Assembly: GCA_964468375.1 (NCBI GenBank)
Contig: CAYXUW010000076.1
Location: 1-11,643, forward strand
DNA length: 11,643 nt
From: CAYXUW01 sp964468375
GTDB lineage: Bacteria > Planctomycetota > Phycisphaerae > Sedimentisphaerales > Anaerobacaceae
Direction: 5' to 3'
The first letter of the stretch is position 1. Every line of letters begins with the position of its first letter. Shown one piece after another: positions 6,715 to 11,643 of the stretch. The translations under genes and the position numbers were made by a program. The notes under the pieces were generated by a model, which worked only from the letters and a program-made list of their open reading frames with translations, was not told the origin of the DNA and ran no database searches.

Positions 6715-6748
6715 AATTATCTAAAGTTAGCTGAAGACTTAATTTAAG

Positions 6749-7867
6749 TCAAAGATTATCGACGAATTCCGGTCGGATTTTTTCCAGTTGTTTAAGGCAG
6801 AATCTGTCGGTCATACCCGCAATGTAATCGCATATAGTTCGCTGAAGACCTTCCCTGTAGATTAGCTGCTGAAAGTAAGCTGGTATCAGCTCTTGCCTGC
6901 GGCAAAACGTGTCAAAAAGCTGTCCGAGCCAGTTTTCAACTTTTCCCGTTGTCTGCATTATTGACTTATGCTGATATAAGTTTTGCAATAAGAATTTTTC
7001 CAGTGCAGCCAGATTAGTGTTATTTACAGATGAAAGTGTGGTTAAATTTTCGCTGTGGCGATATACGTCATCAACGGTTTTCAGATTTGCCTCGGCAATA
7101 GCTTTTTTGCTCACATCGATGCAGTCACTTACGAGAATATCTATAATTGTTTTGGCTGTCCTTGTTCTTTGAATTATCGGGTCGTCGATGGCCTTTGCGT
7201 TTACTCGGTTTTGCGCTTCTGTAAATATTTCGATATTTTTTAGCTGCTCATCGTGAATCAGGCCGGCTCGCATACCATCTTCGAGGTCGTGAGAGTTCAC
7301 AGCGATTCGGTCGGCGATGTCTGCCACTTGTCCTTCGAGTGAGCAGTTTAATTCGGCAAAGGTTTCGTCCTTCGGATTATCATAGGGGCTCTGGTGTTTG
7401 GCTAATCCGAGCCGGGTTTCATACATAAGATTCAGGCCGGCAAAATTTGGGTATGGATGCTCGAGCAAATCGACGATTCGCAGTGACTGTCGGTTATGTT
7501 CGAATCCGCCAAACTCAGCCATTAAGCCGTTGAGGGCTTTTTCACCGGCGTGTCCGAAGGGCGGATGTCCCAAGTCGTGCGCCAGGCATATCGCCTCGGT
7601 GAGATTGACGTTTAGACCGAGTTCTTTGGCGATGGTTCTTCCTATCTGCGCAACTTCGATGCTGTGGGTAAGACGTGTGCGGTAATAATCATCTAAACCG
7701 GGGGTGAAGACCTGTGTTTTGCCCTCCAGCCGGCGAAATGCCGAGCAGTGGATTATGCGGTCCCGGTCACGCTCGAAGTCGCTGCGATAAGGGTGCGGTT
7801 TTTCTGCGAACGTCCGCCCCCGGCTGCGGGTTTCAGCGACTGCGTAACAGGTTAGTTCTTCGGACAT
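6749..7867 (-). CDS. dgt: dGTPase-like dNTP triphosphohydrolase (HD domain)
   Basis: Family members hydrolyse dGTP or other dNTPs to the nucleoside and tripolyphosphate, controlling dNTP pools in the cytosol. The 372 residues fit the shorter dGTPase-like (type 2) subgroup. An N-terminal RSDFERDRDRIIHCSAFRRL segment starting at 28 is the usual Arg-rich entry motif. The metal site is visible as His68 (RLTHSIEVAQ), His97-Asp98 (CLAHDLGHPPFGHAGEKAL) and the Asp in VADIADRIAVNSHD (181-194). FEHNRQSLR at 122-130 is the conserved His/Asn segment. The start is ATG at 7867, 2 bp after the HIT gene stop. No Shine-Dalgarno is visible, so translation is probably coupled to the HIT gene. The exact dNTP preference cannot be read from the sequence. 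Confidence 0.94.
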   Translation of the reverse strand: MSEELTCYAVAETRSRGRTFAEKPHPYRSDFERDRDRIIHCSAFRRLEGKTQVFTPGLDDYYRTRLTHSIEVAQIGRTIAKELGLNVNLTEAICLAHDLGHPPFGHAGEKALNGLMAEFGGFEHNRQSLRIVDLLEHPYPNFAGLNLMYETRLGLAKHQSPYDNPKDETFAELNCSLEGQVADIADRIAVNSHDLEDGMRAGLIHDEQLKNIEIFTEAQNRVNAKAIDDPIIQRTRTAKTIIDILVSDCIDVSKKAIAEANLKTVDDVYRHSENLTTLSSVNNTNLAALEKFLLQNLYQHKSIMQTTGKVENWLGQLFDTFCRRQELIPAYFQQLIYREGLQRTICDYIAGMTDRFCLKQLEKIRPEFVDNL

Positions 7868-7869
7868 AT

Positions 7870-8379
7870 TTATAGAGCGGGAAGGTTATGTTCTTTGCTT
7901 ATCTGCTTTAGTTGTTTGAGAAGCTCGGCCAAACTTTGACTGACGACATTGGTGTCACTGCATACGTTCATAAAATTCGTATCTCCCTCCCAGCGGGGAA
8001 CTATATGGATGTGGAAGTGGGCGGGCAGTCCGGCGCCGCCGCATCGGCCGAAATTCATCCCGACGTTGAAACCGTGCGGTTTTATCGCCAACAGAAGAGC
8101 TTTTTGTGCTTCCCTGACCAGCTTGGTCAGTTCCAGCAATTCTTCATCACTTGCCTGCTCGAGGTCAGGGATATGACGGATTGGCGCTATCAGTAAATGG
8201 CCGTTGTTGTAAGGAAAACGGTTTAGTACCACGATGCTTTTTTCCGAGCGCCATAACACGAGGTTTTTGTCGTCGTCCTGCGGAGTTGCCAAATCACGGC
8301 AGATAAAGCAATCGTCGCTTTTGCTAAGGCCCTGGATATATTCGACCCGCCACGGCGCCCATAGATTTTTATTTTCCAA
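7870..8379 (-). CDS. HIT-family protein, AP4A phosphorylase/hydrolase-like
   Basis: A histidine-triad nucleotide-binding protein of 169 residues. CFIC at 24-27 is the zinc-type Cys pair. VLNRFPYNNGHLLIAP at 51-66 and GFNVGMNFGRCGGAGLPAHF at 103-122 form the nucleotide site. HFHIHIVPRW at 121-130 carries the triad His121/His123/His125, with the middle-to-last His acting as the nucleophile region. The LWAPWR start, YNNGHL and the PRWEGDTNFM end closely recall the mycobacterial AP4A phosphorylase Rv2613c group, so splitting or phosphorolysis of diadenosine polyphosphates in the cytosol is the likely role; the substrate is not proven. The start codon is TTG with an in-frame TGA two codons upstream, so no earlier start is possible. 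AGAGGT lies 9 nt before it. Its stop is 2 bp from the dgt start. Confidence 0.93.
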   Translation of the reverse strand: MENKNLWAPWRVEYIQGLSKSDDCFICRDLATPQDDDKNLVLWRSEKSIVVLNRFPYNNGHLLIAPIRHIPDLEQASDEELLELTKLVREAQKALLLAIKPHGFNVGMNFGRCGGAGLPAHFHIHIVPRWEGDTNFMNVCSDTNVVSQSLAELLKQLKQISKEHNLPAL

Positions 8380-8388
8380 TTTTCAGTT

Positions 8389-8394
8389 ACCTCT
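8389..8394 (-). promoter_or_regulatory. ribosome binding site supporting a TTG start for the HIT gene
   Basis: The minus strand reads AGAGGT, nine bases, then TTG at 8379-8377. The in-frame TGA just upstream of the TTG excludes a longer reading. Confidence 0.55.
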
Positions 8395-8429
8395 GTTTGG
8401 TGATTGATTAAGCGATTACCACTCGTCAG

Positions 8430-9455
8430 CTATTCGAGAAGCTCCATTTTTAATTTTTGTTTTATAGTTATCAGAGGACTTGTGCCTAGCCCCATTGGAA
8501 AGGAAGCCCTTACTTTTACCTTGTATTGCTGATTATACTTTTCTATTCGTCCTGCATCTATATTGAATAGTTCCTCGCCCTTGCCCTTTAACTCCAGGAA
8601 CTTATATCCTCTCAGGAAACCGAACGTGCCGCTCATTTGGAAGCTGCCGGAATAAGGCATCGGCCAGCTCTTGGGGGTTTCGTCGGCAAGTGAGTAAGAG
8701 CTTTTTATCACGGCGAGCTGTCCTTTTTCAGTCTGGCGGATTTCATCGAGCGTGTAAGTAACTTCTCGTGCTTTTTTTGTTATCATCGGGGTTGGTATGG
8801 ACAGTTTGGATTTCCAGCTTTGGCCTGGGTGGACGCCTTCTATGGCTTTTTCTATACTGGAAACCGAGTCCCACAGAAACCATTGAGTGGCGGTAAAATC
8901 GCCTATCATATCAGGTTCTTTAATTCTTCCTTTTTGTTTTCCTTTCCGGAAAGCTTCTCGCCCGGTTTCTTTTATTAGTTTCTCTAATTGTGAATAATCA
9001 TCAATTTTACCTGTTGGCTCGACGGTAAACGTGAAACTTTTTCCCCTGAGACTTCCTACGGCGTCTTTTTTTGGTCCGCGTCCGCCGGTGTGCCTGGCTT
9101 TTACCGATTCGCAGGTTGCCTTGATGGTTGTAAGGCCGTAAGGGTTTACTTCGATGGGCGTATAGGTAACGACCATATTCACTGATTCGGTATATTTGTC
9201 GATGCGGTCTTTACCTCTTCTTTTGGTATTGCTTTTGGTCGGGTCCCAATTAACCTCAATATCTCTGCTAGAGACGAACCTGTACTTTAGAGGTTGTCCC
9301 TCCTGAAAGTCTACAGTTAGCAAGTTTTTTTCTCCGGGCCGGATTGCGACGGTCGCTTCGGCGGGACGGGTTAACAATTCTTTTTTCTCGGCTCTCGGCT
9401 CGCATCCGGAGAAAATAATAAGGAATATTGTTAAGACGGTTAATGTGGTTCTCAA
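8430..9455 (-). CDS. predicted lipoprotein, second of two tandem paralogs
   Basis: With a TTG start at 9455-9453 the product is 341 residues, beginning MRTTLTVLTIFLIIFSGC: a short signal peptide with a lipobox ending at Cys18 (Phe at -3 is slightly unusual). The perfect AAGGAG five bases upstream decides this start; the frame is open to another TTG at 9509, which would overlap the previous gene and bury the signal peptide. The mature part is strand-rich and soluble. It shares an ordered set of blocks with the neighbouring lipoprotein: an N-terminal L.V.F..G....YRF..SRDI..NW, a GKSFTFTVEPTGKIDDY block, a HPGQSWKSK block followed by a YTLDEI strand, and a C-terminal GRIEKYNQQYKVK plus long strand. 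It is inferred to be membrane-anchored on the outside of the cytoplasmic membrane or in the outer membrane. The overall look fits the uncharacterised DUF6263-type lipoproteins, which is tentative. No function is known. Confidence 0.85.
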   Translation of the reverse strand: MRTTLTVLTIFLIIFSGCEPRAEKKELLTRPAEATVAIRPGEKNLLTVDFQEGQPLKYRFVSSRDIEVNWDPTKSNTKRRGKDRIDKYTESVNMVVTYTPIEVNPYGLTTIKATCESVKARHTGGRGPKKDAVGSLRGKSFTFTVEPTGKIDDYSQLEKLIKETGREAFRKGKQKGRIKEPDMIGDFTATQWFLWDSVSSIEKAIEGVHPGQSWKSKLSIPTPMITKKAREVTYTLDEIRQTEKGQLAVIKSSYSLADETPKSWPMPYSGSFQMSGTFGFLRGYKFLELKGKGEELFNIDAGRIEKYNQQYKVKVRASFPMGLGTSPLITIKQKLKMELLE

Positions 9456-9460
9456 TTTTA

Positions 9461-9466
9461 CTCCTT
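9461..9466 (-). promoter_or_regulatory. strong ribosome binding site fixing the second lipoprotein's TTG start
   Basis: A perfect AAGGAG on the minus strand, five bases before the TTG at 9455. It places the signal peptide at the N-terminus and leaves a 46-bp gap after the upstream paralog. Confidence 0.7.
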
Positions 9467-9501
9467 TCTGTTTACCAGTTACCGTTTTTTTTATTCCCTG
9501 A

Positions 9502-10479
9502 CTAATCAACTTCCTCGATTTGGTAGAAGCGGGTTTCGGTCATTGTAAGCACGGCAGGGCCTTCGTCCGTTTCTTCTCCAGCCGCTGGGAAGGCAATGGT
9601 CCATTCCTGCTGCAGTTTTTCGAGATACTTATCAACCTTGCCGGTAGTCGAATCAAATTCCAACTCGCCGGTATATGTTCTTATAATATCGGAGTTTTTT
9701 AACAGGTCTGCAGTTTGTTCTGTTTCTGATGCGGGAATGGCGTCCATTTTTGCGAAGGCAACCCGATGGTTTTTTCGAGTTTTGATTTTATTTAGCGTAT
9801 AGATTTTTTCATAGGACTCCGAGCCCATCATACCAAAATTGAAACTCTTTACATTGCTCCAGCTCTCACCTGTGTGCAATTGGTTTTTCTCGGTATCCGG
9901 CAGAGCCAGAGTTCCGTGCCGCAGCTTTATTGCCTCGGGCTGGAGCAATCTCAAAGCTTGGACGGGTACTACAGAGCCCTTTCTGGCTGCGGTTTCCGCG
10001 TCTCTTACATCTATAATCTTTGTGACTTCTCCTTTGGGTGAGAGTTTTATGGTATAGCTGTGTCCGACTAACATTGCCAGCGGGTGGTTCGGGTCTTTGG
10101 GGTTGGAACTGTCAAGGTTAAAAGTGCGTCTGTTTTTCGCTTTGGAGGCGTATTTTACCTCTTTGATTACAATTTTGGCGGTGGCATCGCCGTTATCGTC
10201 GACGCTTTCTATTTGTTGCGTGAAGGTCATTTCGATTCTGTGATGGTTGAGCCCGCCTTTGAAAGCGGAGTCGTCCGGCACGGGTCCTTCCCATTTAATA
10301 CGCCGTTCTCTGTCGGTTATTGTTGTGTAGGTCGTCGAGTCTCCGGGGCTGAACTTCAGTGCTAAGGTTGCTGTAGATTCCGTTATTTGAGCCGCTTCGG
10401 GGGCACAACCTGCTGCCAGAATAAGTGAGCAAACCACCGTAATCGCCGGCCAGCGGGAAATTTTGACTCGTCTCATCAT
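9502..10479 (-). CDS. predicted lipoprotein, first of two tandem paralogs
   Basis: A 325-residue protein beginning MMRRVKISRWPAITVVCSLI: basic N-terminus, hydrophobic core, and a good lipobox LAAGC with Cys25. The mature region is soluble and strand-rich. Blocks shared in order with the downstream paralog are a LALKFSPGDSTTYTTITDRE block with an IKW, the LVGHSYTIKLSPKGEVTKI block, the HTGESWSNVKSF block followed by a YTLNKI strand, and GKVDKYLEKLQQEWTIAF near the end. AAGGAG lies upstream; its spacing (4 nt to the ATG at 10479, 7 nt to the ATG at 10476) slightly favours the second Met, changing the protein by one residue. It is the first gene of the minus-strand block and has the best promoter candidate in the window. 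Role unknown; periplasmic-side anchoring is inferred from the lipobox. Confidence 0.88.
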   Translation of the reverse strand: MMRRVKISRWPAITVVCSLILAAGCAPEAAQITESTATLALKFSPGDSTTYTTITDRERRIKWEGPVPDDSAFKGGLNHHRIEMTFTQQIESVDDNGDATAKIVIKEVKYASKAKNRRTFNLDSSNPKDPNHPLAMLVGHSYTIKLSPKGEVTKIIDVRDAETAARKGSVVPVQALRLLQPEAIKLRHGTLALPDTEKNQLHTGESWSNVKSFNFGMMGSESYEKIYTLNKIKTRKNHRVAFAKMDAIPASETEQTADLLKNSDIIRTYTGELEFDSTTGKVDKYLEKLQQEWTIAFPAAGEETDEGPAVLTMTETRFYQIEEVD

Positions 10480-10550
10480 TGGTCTCCTTAGATATTTTCG
10501 GTTTTTTTCGCAGATTGGGACCTCAAAAACTATGGCCCGTTTAGACTGTA

Positions 10551-10578
10551 ATTATATATTTTGTCCCGTTAAAGACAA
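10551..10578 (-). promoter_or_regulatory. sigma70-like promoter for the lipoprotein block
   Basis: On the minus strand a TATAAT (-10, 6/6, at 10556-10551) lies 16 bases after TTGTCT (-35, 4/6, at 10578-10573). Transcription would begin near 10544, giving a leader of about 65 nt before the ATG at 10479. This is the best promoter match I see in the window. Confidence 0.5.
10561..10578. promoter_or_regulatory. short inverted repeat inside the lipoprotein promoter (possible operator)
   Basis: TTGTC (10561-10565) and GACAA (10574-10578) are an exact 5-bp inverted pair separated by 8 bases. The dyad covers the -35 and most of the spacer of the minus-strand promoter, where a repressor could act. 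Five-base arms in AT-rich DNA can arise by chance. Confidence 0.2.
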
Positions 10579-10588
10579 CTGATTTTTC

Positions 10589-10617
10589 TTTATATGCCGC
10601 TAATTAATGGTTAGAAT
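10589..10617 (+). promoter_or_regulatory. possible promoter for ilvD
   Basis: TTTATA (10589-10594, 4/6 to the -35) and TAGAAT (10612-10617, 5/6 to the -10) are 17 bases apart, with an expected start near 10624 and a leader of about 47 nt. The leader looks too short for a T-box or leader-peptide attenuator, and none is visible. Confidence 0.35.
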
Positions 10618-10670
10618 TAAGCTTTTGAACTTTCAGATAATTTAAGAGCTATTTTGGGAGAAATCGGATT

Positions 10671-11643
10671 ATGAGAAGCGACACGGCAAAGAAAGGTTTC
10701 CAGAGGGCTCCTCACAGGGGCTTGCTCCACGCCTGCGGCCTTAGCGATGAGGATATAAGCAAGCCGTTCATCGGCATCGCCAACAGCTTTTGCGAGATAG
10801 TGCCGGGACACGTTCATCTGAATAAAGTGGCTCAGACCGTCAAGCAGGCCGTCCGGGAAGCAGGCGGGACGCCTTTTGAGTTTAATACCATAGCGGTCTG
10901 TGACGGAATTGCTATGGGGCATACGGGGATGAAATATTCGCTGGCTTCACGGGAGATAATCGCCGATTCGGTCGAGACTATGGCTCGCGCGCATTGTTTC
11001 GATGGTTTGGTTTGTATTCCGAATTGTGACAAAATTATCCCTGGAATGCTAATGGCGGCGGTTCGACTGAATATACCGACGATTTTCGTATCCGGCGGGC
11101 CTATGGCGGCCGGCAGAACAAAAGACGGACAACCCATCGACCTTATCAGCATATTCGAGGGCGTCGCCGAATTCAATGCCGGCAAAATCACAGAAGAGCA
11201 GTTAAGGCAGCTCGAATGCACCGCCTGTCCGGGACAGGGGAGCTGTTCGGGAATGTTCACCGCCAATTCTATGAATTGTCTTTGCGAGGCCGTCGGAATG
11301 GCACTGCCAGGCAACGGAACCGTCTTAGCAGTTAATCCGAAGCGGGATGAGCTTTATAAAGCGGCGGGCAGACAGATTCTTACGCTCATCGAGAAAGACA
11401 TCAAGCCATTGGATATAATCAATGAGAAATCAATGGATAATGCCTATGCTCTGGATATGGCGATGGGCGGCTCGACCAATACCGTTTTGCATGGTATGGC
11501 CGTTGCCAGTGAGGCCGGCATCGAGTACGACCTTGAGCGTATCAATGCTATTTCAGCTAAGTGCCCGAATATTTGCAAAGTATCTCCTTCGAGCAAGTTT
11601 CATGTGGAAGACGTTGACGCTGCCGGCGGCATAAGCGCGATAC
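10671..11643 (+). CDS. ilvD: dihydroxy-acid dehydratase IlvD, N-terminal 324 residues, runs off the right edge
   Basis: Dehydrates 2,3-dihydroxy-3-methylbutanoate and the methylpentanoate analogue to the 2-keto acids of valine/leucine and isoleucine synthesis, in the cytosol, using an Fe-S cluster and Mg. The frame is open from the ATG at 10671 to the window end: 324 of about 550-560 family residues. The family signature is seen in IPNCDKIIPGM (116-126). Cluster cysteines match Cys41 (NSFCEIVPGH), Cys119 and Cys192 (GQGSCSGMFTANSM). The metal/active-site residues match Asp78 (VCDGIAMGH), Asp120 and Lys121. Three cysteines in these positions agree with a [2Fe-2S] type enzyme. GGGAG at 10656-10660 sits 10 nt before the ATG. 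It is divergent from the lipoprotein block and so independently transcribed. Confidence 0.96.
   Translation, partial: MRSDTAKKGFQRAPHRGLLHACGLSDEDISKPFIGIANSFCEIVPGHVHLNKVAQTVKQAVREAGGTPFEFNTIAVCDGIAMGHTGMKYSLASREIIADSVETMARAHCFDGLVCIPNCDKIIPGMLMAAVRLNIPTIFVSGGPMAAGRTKDGQPIDLISIFEGVAEFNAGKITEEQLRQLECTACPGQGSCSGMFTANSMNCLCEAVGMALPGNGTVLAVNPKRDELYKAAGRQILTLIEKDIKPLDIINEKSMDNAYALDMAMGGSTNTVLHGMAVASEAGIEYDLERINAISAKCPNICKVSPSSKFHVEDVDAAGGISAI

Noticed and set aside
9502..9509. Longer reading of the second lipoprotein from a TTG at 9509
   Set aside because: It would place 18 polar residues before the signal peptide and overlap the upstream gene, whereas a perfect AAGGAG precedes the TTG at 9455.
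10832..11314. 160-codon minus-strand frame opposite ilvD
   Set aside because: The plus frame carries all IlvD Fe-S and metal motifs; the antisense frame is a shadow of them.
1..11643. CRISPR array, tRNA genes, transposases, integrase sites or phage genes
   Set aside because: No regularly spaced direct repeats, cloverleaf sequences or mobile-element proteins were seen on either strand; the gene content is housekeeping plus unknown envelope genes.

Overview
The window (about 47-48% GC by eye) reads as chromosomal DNA of a planctomycete, most likely from the Phycisphaerae/Sedimentisphaerales side of the phylum. That placement is an inference. It rests on the cdsA N-terminus, on several proteins that look planctomycete-specific (a kinase-like polytopic membrane protein, a 252-aa soluble protein, two large lipoproteins), and on mixed Shine-Dalgarno use with some TTG starts. 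Both ends cut through genes, as expected for a piece of a metagenomic contig. I see no tRNA, rRNA, CRISPR array, transposase or phage gene.

Layout: everything from about 10479 down to 1 lies on the minus strand. In transcription order it holds two tandem, diverged paralogous lipoproteins (10479-9502 and 9455-8430), a HIT-family nucleotide phosphorylase/hydrolase, a dGTPase-like HD protein, pgpA, a 691-aa kinase-like membrane protein, a 252-aa unknown, a 153-aa membrane protein, purA, uppS and the N-terminal part of cdsA. The 191-bp gap at 10480-10670 separates this block from ilvD, which runs off the right edge on the plus strand. The gap holds the best promoter candidates in the window.

Gaps of about 118 and 116 bp (4005-4122 and 2648-2763) suggest up to three minus-strand transcription units: lipoproteins to kinase-like protein; the 252-aa and 153-aa pair; purA-uppS-cdsA. 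Coupling is tight for HIT-dgt (2 bp), pgpA-kinase-like (9 bp) and purA-uppS (ATGA overlap).

Functionally the block mixes envelope and lipid genes (cdsA, pgpA and uppS for phospholipid and polyprenyl carrier synthesis; lipoproteins; membrane proteins) with nucleotide metabolism (purA, dgt, HIT). The least explained gene is the 691-aa protein. It has a UbiB/ABC1-like atypical kinase N-terminus, an apparently absent HRD aspartate, a long multi-helix membrane C-terminus with an internal repeat, and it sits directly behind pgpA. A second oddity is at the left edge: cdsA stops resembling cdsA at about base 57, exactly at its conserved K-S-S-[D] motif, which suggests a chimeric contig end or a rearrangement.
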